From the NCBI RefSeq assembly GCF_014202425.1, contig NZ_JACHGT010000006.1, positions 1-64,000 on the forward strand: 64,000 nucleotides of DNA, written 5' to 3'. The notes below the pieces were generated by a model that saw only the letters and a list, made by a program, of their open reading frames with translations, ran no database searches and was not told the origin of the DNA. Below are positions 33,468 to 41,443 of this stretch, piece after piece. The number at the start of each line of letters is the position of its first letter. The first letter of the stretch is position 1. Position numbers and translations under genes: made by a program. The DNA comes from Phytomonospora endophytica. GTDB lineage: Bacteria; Actinomycetota; Actinomycetes; Mycobacteriales; Micromonosporaceae.

Positions 33468-34328
33468 TCAGGTCAGTTCGACGACCGCGTGCATGCCCTG
33501 CGCGGTGTGGTATTCGCCCGTCTCGTGGTCGTGGGCCCAGCTGACGAGGGCGTAGCGGCCCGGCGCGAGGTCCAGATCGACGACCTGCGTCAGCCCGGGG
33601 GACAGCACGACCATTCCGCTCGGGCCGCCGGTGAACGGGTACGGCCGGCTCATGTCGGCGAACCAGGCCGCGACGTCCGCACCGTCGAGTCCGTCCCGCA
33701 GCGGCATGAGGATCGCCTCGTTGAGCTGCGTGGACACGTTCGTGACCCGCAGCGGTGCGCCCGCCGCGATCCGTTCGGGCGCCAGGAAACCGGTGCCTTC
33801 GGCGGTCGGGTACATGACGACGTGCGAGCGTGCCGAGGGCATCGCCGTGCTCCAGCGGCCCGACACGCGCAGTTCGCGGACCGTCGAGGCGAGTCCCGGT
33901 CGGCCGACCTCCTTGTAGTCGATGAGGTGGTAGGTCCCGGGGGCGAGGTACTGCGAGGTGCTCGCGGTCTGTCCATTGAGGACGGCCACGCCACCGTACG
34001 CGGTGACGTCCCGTTCGACCTCGCGGCTCGCCTCGCCCGAACCCGGTCCGCCCGCGAAGGCGATCGTCAGGTCGTCGAGGTACTCGCCGAGGGTGACGCC
34101 GGATCGCAGGCGCACCAGGCCGATCCATGCGCCCTCGGGGTCTGATGTGGACACGTTGAGGGTCACCGCTCCAGGTGCGGCCGACGCGGGGGCGGTGAAG
34201 CCCGCGGTGGTCACCGTGACGTCGACAGTGGACGGTGGGGCGGCCTGCGCGGGAGCCGCGACGGCGATGGTGACAGCGGCGGCGGCGGCGGCGGCCAGGA
34301 CCAGGATGTGGGCGCGTGTTCTCGTCAT
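33468..34328 (-). CDS. Secreted protein, cupredoxin-like fold possible
   Basis: A 286-residue protein with a clear Sec signal peptide: MTRTRAHI, an Ala/Val hydrophobic core and cleavage after AQA near residue 29. The mature part is beta-rich (STVDVTVTTAGFTAPASAAPGAVTLNVS at its start, PGTYHLIDYKEV and PGRYALVSWAHDHETGEYHTAQGM later). The last segment, with two His and a Met, looks like a cupredoxin-type strand pair, but a Cys is missing, so copper binding is uncertain. The ATG at 34328 removes an implausible 18-residue extension before the signal peptide. Function unknown. Confidence 0.75.
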   Translation of the reverse strand: MTRTRAHILVLAAAAAAAVTIAVAAPAQAAPPSTVDVTVTTAGFTAPASAAPGAVTLNVSTSDPEGAWIGLVRLRSGVTLGEYLDDLTIAFAGGPGSGEASREVERDVTAYGGVAVLNGQTASTSQYLAPGTYHLIDYKEVGRPGLASTVRELRVSGRWSTAMPSARSHVVMYPTAEGTGFLAPERIAAGAPLRVTNVSTQLNEAILMPLRDGLDGADVAAWFADMSRPYPFTGGPSGMVVLSPGLTQVVDLDLAPGRYALVSWAHDHETGEYHTAQGMHAVVELT

Positions 34329-34436
34329 GGCCGGAAAGCTATGTGCGCCAAGGGGTCGGGGACATCGGTCCGCGGAGGACACCTGCCCCCTAGGGGCCGC
34401 AACCCGGGCCGTACGGGCGGCTACCCCACCGGTCGA

Positions 34437-35459
34437 TCACTTCGGGGCCTTACCGGTGTTGATGTACTCCGGGTTGGCCGGCGCCCACGCGTCCATCTCG
34501 TCGGCGGCGATCGCGTCCCACAGGCCCTGCGCGTCCGGTTCGATCAGGTTGATCACCGACTGGTCGCCGACCGTGCCGACATCGGACGGCACGCGCACCA
34601 TCGTCATCGACTCCGGCGAGATCCCGCGCAGCGCGTAGGCCAGGTCGACCGGGTCGATGCCGTTGGTGTCGACGGTCAGCGACTGCCCGACGGCCGCCAG
34701 CAGGTCACCGACCTTCGTCACGTCGGTGACATAGCCCTGCGCGATGGCCTCCCTGAGCAGGTTCTTGATGAACTGCTGCTGCATGCGCTGGCGGGCGTAG
34801 TCGCCGTCGGCGTACTGGTAGCGCTGCCGCACGATGTCCAGCGCGTCGTCCTTGCCGTAGCGGGCGCAGCCCTTCTCGAAGGTCTTGCCCGTGTGGATCG
34901 AGGTGATCGTCTTCTCCAGGCACAGCTCGACCGTCCCGATCACGCCGACGACGTTGGCGAAGCCCTCGAAGTCGACGATCGCGCCCCCGTCGAAGGTCAG
35001 GCCGGTCAGCCCGTGCACAGCCTCCGACAGCGACTTGAAGGAGGCGCCCCGGTCGGTCCCGCCGCAGGTGTAGGAGGCGTTGATCTTGCTGTAGTACACG
35101 TTGCCGTTGCAGTCGATCTCCAGCCACGTGTCGCGCGGGATCGACACCAGGAAGGCCCTGTCCATGCCTTCGGGGATGTGCAGGACGATGATCGTGTCGG
35201 CCAGGCCGGGCTTCGTCGAGTTCACGCGCTGGTCGGAGCCGACGAGCAGGTAGTTGAGCGGCCCGTGCAGGTCGACCTCGTGTTCGGAGCGGGCGCCCTC
35301 ACCGAGCAGGTCGTCCTGCCCGACGGCCTCGTTCACCTTGTCCTGGGCGACCTTCCCGGCCACGAAGGCGCCGCCGCCGGCGACCATGAGGATCGCGCCG
35401 AAGACGACCATGATCTTCGCCCACAGCGGGGATCGCCGTTTACGCTGCCGCCGCTCCAT
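34437..35459 (-). CDS. LytR-CpsA-Psr (LCP) family glycopolymer transferase
   Basis: A 340-residue membrane-anchored protein with one helix near residues 14-34 (WAKIMVVFGAILMVAGGGAFVAG) after a basic cytoplasmic tail. The extracellular LCP domain has LNYLLVGSDQR, ADTIIVLHIPEG, AFLVSIPRDTWLEI and the conserved ALDIVRQRYQYADGDYARQRMQQQFIKNLL. LCP enzymes attach phosphate-linked glycopolymers from polyprenyl carriers to peptidoglycan. Four Cys in the domain could form disulfides (CNG, TCGG, ELCLEK, KGCAR). It follows a second LCP gene in the same direction; a terminator between them suggests separate transcripts. Confidence 0.93.
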   Translation of the reverse strand: MERRQRKRRSPLWAKIMVVFGAILMVAGGGAFVAGKVAQDKVNEAVGQDDLLGEGARSEHEVDLHGPLNYLLVGSDQRVNSTKPGLADTIIVLHIPEGMDRAFLVSIPRDTWLEIDCNGNVYYSKINASYTCGGTDRGASFKSLSEAVHGLTGLTFDGGAIVDFEGFANVVGVIGTVELCLEKTITSIHTGKTFEKGCARYGKDDALDIVRQRYQYADGDYARQRMQQQFIKNLLREAIAQGYVTDVTKVGDLLAAVGQSLTVDTNGIDPVDLAYALRGISPESMTMVRVPSDVGTVGDQSVINLIEPDAQGLWDAIAADEMDAWAPANPEYINTGKAPK

Positions 35460-35511
35460 GCCAGCCGCCCATCGCCCGGACGGCGCGCGCCGCCCCTATA
35501 GGGAAGACGCG

Positions 35512-35549
35512 CGAACGGGGCCGGTCAGTTGCGTGACCGGCCCCGTTCG
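35512..35549 (-). terminator. Strong terminator after the upstream LCP gene
   Basis: A perfect 16-bp stem (35512-35527 with 35534-35549, arms CGAACGGGGCCGGTCA and its complement) with a 6-nt loop lies 17 nt beyond the stop of the LCP gene at 35566. It separates the two LCP genes. Confidence 0.85.
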
Positions 35550-35565
35550 TTTCAGTCACGTCGGT

Positions 35566-36726
35566 TCATTTAACCGCGTCGGGGTTGGCGGCGACCCAGT
35601 CCGCCATGGAATCGAGGCGCATTTTCATGTACAGGTCACCGGCCAGGGCGTCGTCCGACACCACGATCGACTCGCCGCTCGGCGACTGGCCGGTGCCGGT
35701 GTTCGGGCTGGTCAGGAACACGAGGTTCTCCGCGCCGAGGCCGCGGAACTGGATGGCCACGTCGAGCAGGCTGAAGTTCTCGTCGACGGTGACGGCCTTG
35801 ATGACGGTCTGGAGGAAGGCGTCGAGCTTGCCCGGGTCGGTCATCACGCCGGCGCTGGTCGCCTGGTTCATGATGGCCTTGATCAGCTTCTGCTGGTTCT
35901 TCATCCGGTCGAAGTCGCCCTTGGGCAGCTGGTAACGCTGCCGGACGTAGTCGAGGGCCTCGGCGCCGTTGAAGTGGTTCATGCCCTTCTCGAAGGTCCG
36001 ATAGGGCTTGTGGATCGACTCGATCGTGTCGTCGACCTTCATGTCCACGCCGCCGAGGGCGTCGACGACGTCCTTGAGCCCGGCGAAGTCGATCTCCACG
36101 AAGTGGTCGATGCGGACGTTGGTGTAGTTCTCCACGGTCGAGATCAGCAGCGGGACACCGCCCCACGCGAAAGCCGCGTTGATCTTGGCGTCCTCGCCGC
36201 CGTTGCCCTGCGCGTCGGTCGGGACCGAAACGTAGAGGTCGCGCGGGATCGAGACGATGTACGCCTTCGAGTGGTCCGAGGGGATGTGCAGCATCATGAT
36301 CGTGTCCGTGCGGGCGTTGCCGCCGCCGGTCGGGTTGTCCGGGTCGCGCGAGTCGCTGCCGACCACGAGCACGTTCATGTCGCCGTCGACCTCGTCGACG
36401 GGCCGGTCGCCGACGAGCGCGGCGAAGGCGTCGACGCGGCTCATGTCGTCGTTGAGACCGTTGGCGTAGGAGTAGATGCCGATCCCGGCCGCCGCGGCGG
36501 CCAGGGAGAGCACGAGCCCGGCGACGAGCGCGATGCGTCCCCAGCGCGGCTTGACGCCGCCGCCCTTGCGCGGCGGGCGCTGGCCGCCCCTGCCGTAGGC
36601 GGTGCCGCGGGTCGGGGGCGGTGGGGGACCGCCGACCTGTCCGCTCCGGTACGTCCCGGAGGCACGGCCGGAAGAGGGCACACGGGCGGATCCTCGTGGT
36701 CCGCGCAGCCTTGGGTCGTCGCTCAT
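35566..36726 (-). CDS. LytR-CpsA-Psr (LCP) family glycopolymer transferase
   Basis: A 386-residue LCP protein with a long Gly/Pro/Arg-rich cytoplasmic region (1-62), one helix (IALVAGLVLSLAAAAAGIGIY, about 65-85) and the extracellular domain. Conserved segments are MNVLVVGSDSRD, TDTIMMLHIPSD, AYIVSIPRDLYV and ALDYVRQRYQLPKGDFDRMKNQQKLI, carrying the Arg/Asp residues that bind the polyprenyl pyrophosphate. It should transfer teichoic-acid-like or capsular polymers to peptidoglycan. Unlike the neighbouring LCP protein it has no Cys, so the two are diverged paralogues rather than a recent copy. The stop is TGA at 35566. Confidence 0.94.
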   Translation of the reverse strand: MSDDPRLRGPRGSARVPSSGRASGTYRSGQVGGPPPPPTRGTAYGRGGQRPPRKGGGVKPRWGRIALVAGLVLSLAAAAAGIGIYSYANGLNDDMSRVDAFAALVGDRPVDEVDGDMNVLVVGSDSRDPDNPTGGGNARTDTIMMLHIPSDHSKAYIVSIPRDLYVSVPTDAQGNGGEDAKINAAFAWGGVPLLISTVENYTNVRIDHFVEIDFAGLKDVVDALGGVDMKVDDTIESIHKPYRTFEKGMNHFNGAEALDYVRQRYQLPKGDFDRMKNQQKLIKAIMNQATSAGVMTDPGKLDAFLQTVIKAVTVDENFSLLDVAIQFRGLGAENLVFLTSPNTGTGQSPSGESIVVSDDALAGDLYMKMRLDSMADWVAANPDAVK

Positions 36727-36765
36727 GGAATCCAGATTACGGTCCGATCACAACAGTCCCGGGAT

Positions 36766-37710
36766 CTAGGCACGCGAAATGGCCGAAATGTCGGATCGGA
36801 AATAGTCGATCGTCGCCTGTAGACCGTCCTCCAAGGTGACCAAGGGCTCATATCCCAGGCGCTGCCGAATCAGGGACAAATCAGGACGACGCTGGCGCGG
36901 GTCGTCGGCGGGCCTCGGCACGTACTTCACCGTCGAGGTGCCCCCGGCCAGGCGAATGATCGTCTCGGCCAGCTCGGTCATGGTGATCTCGTAGGAGGTC
37001 CCGCAGTTCATCGGGCCGGACTCGCCGGAGTCGAGGAGGAGCAGGATCCCGCGGACGAGGTCGTCGATGAAACAGAGGGAGCGCGTCTGGGCGCCGTCGC
37101 CGGTGACGGTCAGGGGCTCACCGCGTAGCGCCTGCGTGATGAACGTCGGCACGGCCCGGCCGTCGTCGGCGCGCATGCGCGGGCCATAGGCGTTGAAGAT
37201 GCGCACGACGCCGACGTCGACGCCGTGGTGTCGCTGGTAGGCGAAGGCGGCGGCCTCGGAGAAGCGCTTGGCCTCGTCGTAGACGCTGCGGACACCGGTC
37301 GGGTTGACGTTGCCCCAGTAGGTCTCGGGCTGGGGGTGGACGTGCGGGTCGCCGTAGACCTCGGAGGTCGAGGCCAGCAGGAAGCGGGCGCCGTCGGCCT
37401 TGGCGCGGTCGAGGGCGTGGAAGGTACCGAGGGAGTCGACGCGCAGGATCTCGATCGGGATGCGCTCGAAGTCGACCGGGCTGGCCGGGCACGCGAAGTG
37501 CAGGACGGCGTCGAAGCGGCCTTCGGCGGGGATCCCGTCGGAGACGTCGGCCTCGACGAAGGTGAACCGCGCGTGCGAGGGCAGGTTCTCCTTGCGGCCG
37601 GTGACGAGATTGTCGACGGCGACCACCTCGTCGCCCCGGTCGAGGAGGGCCCGCACGAGGTGGGAGCCGATGAACCCGGCCCCGCCGGTGAGCAGGACGC
37701 GCTTGGTCAT
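36766..37710 (-). CDS. NAD-dependent UDP-sugar epimerase/decarboxylase (UXS-like)
   Basis: A 314-residue extended SDR. The NAD-binding loop is LLTGGAGFIGSHLVRAL, the catalytic Ser-Tyr-Lys region includes LLASTSEVYGDP and SVYDEAKRFSEAAAFAY (YxxxK at about residues 145-149), and RIFNAYGPRMRADDGRAVPTFI is typical of UDP-glucuronate decarboxylases. That enzyme makes UDP-xylose from UDP-glucuronate; a 4-epimerase or 4,6-dehydratase role is also possible. The ATG at 37710 has an AAAGGTGAAGG site; a TTG six codons upstream was rejected. With the LCP and glycosyltransferase genes nearby, a cell-wall glycopolymer sugar is a reasonable product use. Confidence 0.88.
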   Translation of the reverse strand: MTKRVLLTGGAGFIGSHLVRALLDRGDEVVAVDNLVTGRKENLPSHARFTFVEADVSDGIPAEGRFDAVLHFACPASPVDFERIPIEILRVDSLGTFHALDRAKADGARFLLASTSEVYGDPHVHPQPETYWGNVNPTGVRSVYDEAKRFSEAAAFAYQRHHGVDVGVVRIFNAYGPRMRADDGRAVPTFITQALRGEPLTVTGDGAQTRSLCFIDDLVRGILLLLDSGESGPMNCGTSYEITMTELAETIIRLAGGTSTVKYVPRPADDPRQRRPDLSLIRQRLGYEPLVTLEDGLQATIDYFRSDISAISRA

Positions 37711-37825
37711 GGCCTTCACCTTTCGCAACGCGACACCTCCGCCGCGGAAGCCTGGGCGTCGAGGGGGGTTCAGCCTACGTTAAACCGCCGTTCCCCGGGG
37801 ATTACCGCTGTCGTCGGCTTCCACG

Positions 37826-38656
37826 CTAGCCGAACTCCACTCCGAAATGGTCCCGCAGCCGGCGCAGCGTCGCCTCCTCCAAGCGGTCGGGCCACGCCGC
37901 TTTCGTGTTCTCGGCCAGGGCCCGCCCACGCCGGATGAACTCGGCGCAGATGACCCGGTTGGCGGCGACGATGTCGGCCGGGTCGGTGCCGGCCGCCGGG
38001 ATCGACTCCAGGAACGCGCGCTGCTCGGTGGACAGATAAGTGTTCAGTCGCTTCAGCCCGCCGGTTCGCCGCACACCCCGTTCGGCGCGCATGAGCTTCA
38101 CGAGCTGGTCGCGGACGGCGACGATCCCGCTGTTGCCGACGACGCGCTCGTCGCGGCCGAGGACGGTGACGAGGTTGCCGAGGAAGTAGAAGAACAGGTT
38201 CACCGCGGGCAGCGGGAAGTAGGGCTCCCCGTGCTCGGCGGCGGGCCTGCGGGCGGGCGGCAGGAGGTCGCCGGTCCGGTCGAAGAGGGGGAGGACGGCC
38301 TCGTAGTCGGCCGGCTCGTACTCCGACAGCGGGTGGGCGATGAGGTCGACGTGCAGCCAGTCCTCGGTGATGCCGAGCCCGCCGATGAGGCCGGGGATCG
38401 GGTCGGCGAGCACGAGCGGCCCGGCGAGGTCTTCGAGGACGCGGGCGAAGTCGGCGCGGAAGGAGTCGGCGGCGTCGTCGGCGATGACGACGTGGACGTC
38501 GACGTCGGAGTAGGCGTCGTCCTCGCCGCTGGCGTGCGAGCCGATGAGGAAGACGCCGAGGACGCGCTCGTCCTTGGGCAGTTCGGTGCGGGCACGGTCG
38601 ATGACCGCTAGCTGGGCGTGGTGGGTCACGGGGTGGAGGTTAGCGGGTCGGGTCAT
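37826..38656 (-). CDS. Nucleotidyltransferase-domain protein
   Basis: A 276-residue protein with the polymerase-beta-like active site FLIGSHASGEDDAYSDVDVHVV (about residues 36-57), where the SDVDV Asp pair coordinates metal. The C-terminal part is helical (NLFFYFLGNLVTVLGRDERVV, LVKLMRAERGVRRTGGLKRLNTYL) like kanamycin-type nucleotidyltransferases. It may adenylylate a small molecule; the acceptor is unknown. It is not a copy of the nucleotidyltransferase at 15337. It diverges from the YrdB-like gene over 52 nt of AT-rich dyad sequence. Confidence 0.8.
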   Translation of the reverse strand: MTRPANLHPVTHHAQLAVIDRARTELPKDERVLGVFLIGSHASGEDDAYSDVDVHVVIADDAADSFRADFARVLEDLAGPLVLADPIPGLIGGLGITEDWLHVDLIAHPLSEYEPADYEAVLPLFDRTGDLLPPARRPAAEHGEPYFPLPAVNLFFYFLGNLVTVLGRDERVVGNSGIVAVRDQLVKLMRAERGVRRTGGLKRLNTYLSTEQRAFLESIPAAGTDPADIVAANRVICAEFIRRGRALAENTKAAWPDRLEEATLRRLRDHFGVEFG

Positions 38657-38666
38657 CGTGCGCTAT

Positions 38667-38699
38667 CGTTCAAGTTCTGAATGATTTAGTTCATGAACG
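38667..38699. promoter_or_regulatory. Inverted repeats in the divergent AT-rich spacer
   Basis: CGTTCA (38667-38672) and TGAACG (38694-38699) are inverted repeats 21 nt apart. Within them are GTTCATGAAC (38689-38698), a perfect palindrome, and TTCA-5 nt-TGAA (38669-38681). The pattern sits between divergent starts at 38656 and 38709 and probably contains both promoters and an operator. No regulator gene is adjacent. Confidence 0.45.
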
Positions 38700-38708
38700 A
38701 AATGAGTC

Positions 38709-39053
38709 GTGATGACAACCGTGAAGAACCTCAACGGCGGACTGTTCTTTCTGCTGGAGCTCGCCACCTACGCCGTCGCCGCCTGGTGGGGTTTCGCGAC
38801 CTTCGCCGCCTGGCCGCTCAAACTCCTCGCCGGACTGGGCGCGCCGGCGCTACTGATCACCATCTGGGTCCTGTTCGGCGCGCCGAATGCCACCCACCAC
38901 CTCGACGGTCCTGCGCGCGCGGTGCTGCTCGCCCTGTGGTTCGGCAGCGCCGTGGCGGGACTCGTGGCCCTCGGCAGGCCGGGCCTGGCCCTGGGATTCG
39001 CGTCCGTGGCGGTCCTGGTCTCGGCGGGGGACCTCGCCTGGAGCGGGACGTGA
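38709..39053 (+). CDS. YrdB/DUF2568 family membrane protein
   Basis: A 114-residue integral membrane protein with four helices: GGLFFLLELATYAVAAWWGFA, LLAGLGAPALLITIWVLFG, AVLLALWFGSAVAGLVALG and LALGFASVAVLVSAG. This matches the small DUF2568 (YrdB) family of unknown function, including the conserved Glu in the first helix and FGAPNA after the second. The start is GTG at 38709 or the adjacent ATG at 38712. It appears monocistronic and ends before the convergent MFS gene. Confidence 0.8.
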   Translation: MMTTVKNLNGGLFFLLELATYAVAAWWGFATFAAWPLKLLAGLGAPALLITIWVLFGAPNATHHLDGPARAVLLALWFGSAVAGLVALGRPGLALGFASVAVLVSAGDLAWSGT

Positions 39054-39226
39054 GCGCCCAAAGTCGCCCCAAGGAGGGGACGCGGCCGCTGCGCGATGCT
39101 CGGGTGTCCACCCCCGCCCGGCCTCGTCTCCCAGCCCCCGGAAGCCGTCGCCGACTACGCCGCCGAACTCAGGGTCGGCGTCGCGTCCTGCCGCGCCGCG
39201 TCAGTTGGTGCGCGGCCCGACCCGCC

Positions 39227-39252
39227 GGGGCGCGGCCCACCGGCCGCGCCCC
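39227..39252. terminator. Terminator between convergent YrdB-like and MFS genes
   Basis: An 11-bp perfect stem GGGGCGCGGCC (39227-39237) and GGCCGCGCCCC (39242-39252) with a 4-nt loop lies 7 nt beyond the MFS stop. Between it and the YrdB-like stop (39054-39226) there are about 170 nt with no supported gene. Confidence 0.7.
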
Positions 39253-39259
39253 ATCGGCG

Positions 39260-40750
39260 TCACGCCGCCGTCGCCAGCTCCTTGTTCCCGGCGGCCGCGG
39301 CGGGATCCGGCTCCGAACCCCGCAGCGGCACCTCCCGCACCCGCCACGCCGCCACGAAGGCCAGCGCCGCCAGGACCGTCGCCCCCAGCACGACCCAGTG
39401 CAGACCGCTGACGACTCCGTCGCGGAACGCGTCGCGAGCCGCCTCGGGCAGGGCCGCGACCTGCGCGGGCGTCAGCTCCCCACTGGTCAGCTCCGCGGCG
39501 AACATCGCCCCGAGCGCCGAGATCCCCAGCGAACCGCCGACGGTCCGCATCAACGTCACCGTCCCGCTCGCCGCGCCCATGTCACGCGGGGCCGCGCTGT
39601 TCATCGTCACGATCATGGTCGCCTGCATCGCGAACCCGATCCCGGCGCCCGCGAACACGCTCAGCCCCGAAGCCAGCCACGTCGGCGTTCCCGCGTCGAG
39701 CATCAGCAGCGTCAGGCTCCCGCCCGTCATCAGCGCCCCACCGAGGATCGGATAGATCCGGTACCGGCCGTTGCGCGCGATGAGCCGCCCCGAACCCAGC
39801 TGCGCCACCAGCATCCCGAACAGCAGGGGCAGCAACAGCAGCCCGCTCGCCGTCGACGACGCGCCCTTCACGAACTGCATGTACTGCGGCAGGTAACCCG
39901 ACAGGCTCATCATCACCGCGCCGCCCAGGAAACTCAGCACCTGCGCGACGGTGAAGTTCCGGTCGGCGAACAGCCGCGGCGGAATGATCGGCTCGGCCGC
40001 CCGGCGCTCGGCCCGCACGAACCACACCAGCGCGGCGACCGCGACCAGCGCCAGCCCCGCGATCTGCCACGAAACCCACGCGTACACCGACCCGCCCCAG
40101 GTCGCCACCAGCGTCACCGCCAGGATCGCCACCGTCAGCGTCACCGCACCCAGCACGTCGACGCGCGCCCGGATCCGCTCCGACCTCAGCCGGATCTTCC
40201 ACGCGACCAGCGCCAGCGCGACCGCGCCGACCGGGATGTTCACGTAGAACGTCCACCGCCAGTCCAGCTGATCGGTCAGGAAACCGCCCAGCAGGGGCCC
40301 GCCGATGAACGCCACCGGCATCATCACCCCGATCATCGACTGCGCCTTACCGCTCTCGCGCGGCGGCAGGAGCACCCCGATGATCGACATCGCGCCGACC
40401 ATCAGGCCGCCCGCGCCCAGACCCTGCACCGCCCGGAACGCGATCAGCTGGCCCATGTCGGCGGCCATCCCCGAGAACGCCGAACCGAGCAGGAACAACA
40501 CGATCGACGACATGTAGGTCGCCTTGCGCCCGACCAGGTCGCCCAGTTTGCCCCACAACGGCGTGGTCACCGCGGCGGCGATCATGTACGCGGTCACCAC
40601 CCACGCCAGCTGATCGAGACCGCCGAGCTCGCCGACGATCGTCGGCAGGGCCGTGCCGACGATGAGGCCGTCGAGCATCGCCAGGAACATCCCGAGCATC
40701 AGCCCGAAGACACCGACGTACAGACCGCGTTGCGGCTTGGCCGTCTCCAT
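39260..40750 (-). CDS. DHA2-family MFS drug exporter
   Basis: A 496-residue transporter with 14 predicted helices. Motif A appears as GKLGDLVGRKATYM, the DHA2 start as MLGMFLAMLDGLIVGTALPTIVGEL and motif C as GPLLGGFLTDQLDWRWTFYVNIPVG. Such EmrB/QacA-type proteins export drugs or metabolites in exchange for protons. The ATG is 1 nt after the stop of the upstream FMN-reductase gene, so the two form one operon. Twin dyads upstream of that operon, next to the divergent TetR gene, suggest induction by the exported compound. Confidence 0.94.
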   Translation of the reverse strand: METAKPQRGLYVGVFGLMLGMFLAMLDGLIVGTALPTIVGELGGLDQLAWVVTAYMIAAAVTTPLWGKLGDLVGRKATYMSSIVLFLLGSAFSGMAADMGQLIAFRAVQGLGAGGLMVGAMSIIGVLLPPRESGKAQSMIGVMMPVAFIGGPLLGGFLTDQLDWRWTFYVNIPVGAVALALVAWKIRLRSERIRARVDVLGAVTLTVAILAVTLVATWGGSVYAWVSWQIAGLALVAVAALVWFVRAERRAAEPIIPPRLFADRNFTVAQVLSFLGGAVMMSLSGYLPQYMQFVKGASSTASGLLLLPLLFGMLVAQLGSGRLIARNGRYRIYPILGGALMTGGSLTLLMLDAGTPTWLASGLSVFAGAGIGFAMQATMIVTMNSAAPRDMGAASGTVTLMRTVGGSLGISALGAMFAAELTSGELTPAQVAALPEAARDAFRDGVVSGLHWVVLGATVLAALAFVAAWRVREVPLRGSEPDPAAAAGNKELATAA

Positions 40751-40751
40751 G

Positions 40752-41354
40752 TCAGGCCACCTCTTCCAGGGCCTTGCCGAACGGCCGGACCGCGCGGGCG
40801 TCGCGCAGCGCCAGGCCCCACCAGGCGAGCTGGTCGAGCATCGCCACCGCCGCGCCGTCGGCGGCCTCGTCGACGCAGGCGCCCTCGCCGTCGAAGCGCT
40901 GCCAGACGCCGGCGAAGGAGACCGTCTCGCGGATCGTCATCGCGTTGAGTTCGGCGAGCACGAGCCGCAGCGCCTCGACGGCCCGCAGTCCGCCGGAGAT
41001 CCCGCCGTAGGACACGAAGCCGACCGGCTTGCCGTGCCATTCGACGCCGTGCCAGTCGATGGCGTTCTTCAGCGAGGCCGGGAAGCTGTGGTTGTACTCG
41101 GGGGTGACGATCACGAAGGCGTCGGCGGCGGCCAGGCGTGGGGACACCGCGGCCAGCAGCTCCTCGGTGCCCGGCTGCGGCGGCGCGCCGAAGTCGGGGA
41201 AGACGACCGGCAGCGGCGTCTTGACGAGGTCGATCACGTCGACGGTCATGTCGTCGCGCCCGTCGATGTGCCGGGTGAGCCACGAGGTCACGACGGGGGC
41301 GAAACGGCCGTCGCGGGTGCTTCCGACGAGAACGGCGATCTTCAAGGGGGTCAT
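40752..41354 (-). CDS. NADPH-dependent FMN reductase
   Basis: A 200-residue flavodoxin-fold reductase. The FMN-phosphate loop is VLVGSTRDGRFAPVV, and TPEYNHSFPASLKNAIDW and FVSYGGISGGLRAVEALR are the conserved FMN-binding blocks of the ArsH/azoreductase-like family. It reduces quinones, azo compounds or flavins with NADPH. It is first in a two-gene unit with the MFS exporter, so modification and export of a toxic aromatic compound is a likely job. The ATG lies 17 nt from the operator at 41371-41402. Confidence 0.92.
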   Translation of the reverse strand: MTPLKIAVLVGSTRDGRFAPVVTSWLTRHIDGRDDMTVDVIDLVKTPLPVVFPDFGAPPQPGTEELLAAVSPRLAAADAFVIVTPEYNHSFPASLKNAIDWHGVEWHGKPVGFVSYGGISGGLRAVEALRLVLAELNAMTIRETVSFAGVWQRFDGEGACVDEAADGAAVAMLDQLAWWGLALRDARAVRPFGKALEEVA

Positions 41355-41370
41355 GTGGGGTCAACTCCTG

Positions 41371-41402
41371 TGTACGTCGTATCTGCTGAGATACAACGTA
41401 CA
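41371..41402. promoter_or_regulatory. TetR operator 1 (FMN-reductase/MFS side)
   Basis: Arms TGTACGTCGTATCT (41371-41384) and its complement ending TACA (41389-41402) pair at 13 of 14 positions around a 4-nt centre. It lies 17 nt before the FMN-reductase start, where a repressor would block the leftward promoter. Confidence 0.8.
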
Positions 41403-41408
41403 CAAGGA

Positions 41409-41443
41409 TGTGTACGTTGTCCACTCGCGGTACGCTGTACACA
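41409..41443. promoter_or_regulatory. TetR operator 2 (autoregulatory side)
   Basis: TGTGTAC (41409-41415) and GTACACA (41437-41443) are perfect inverted repeats. TGTACGTTGT after the left arm repeats the half-site of operator 1. The right arm runs into the first base of the TetR start codon, so binding would block its own expression and implies a leaderless or very short leader. Confidence 0.6.

Noticed and set aside
34437-36726. The two LCP genes as a recent tandem duplication
   Set aside because: The products differ in length, cysteine content and most of their sequence outside core motifs, and a strong terminator separates them.
39054-39226. Possible gene remnant after the YrdB-like gene
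   Set aside because: A frame from 39096 has a short protein-like stretch (PPEAVADYAAELRVGVAS) but turns into antisense MFS sequence; too little to call.
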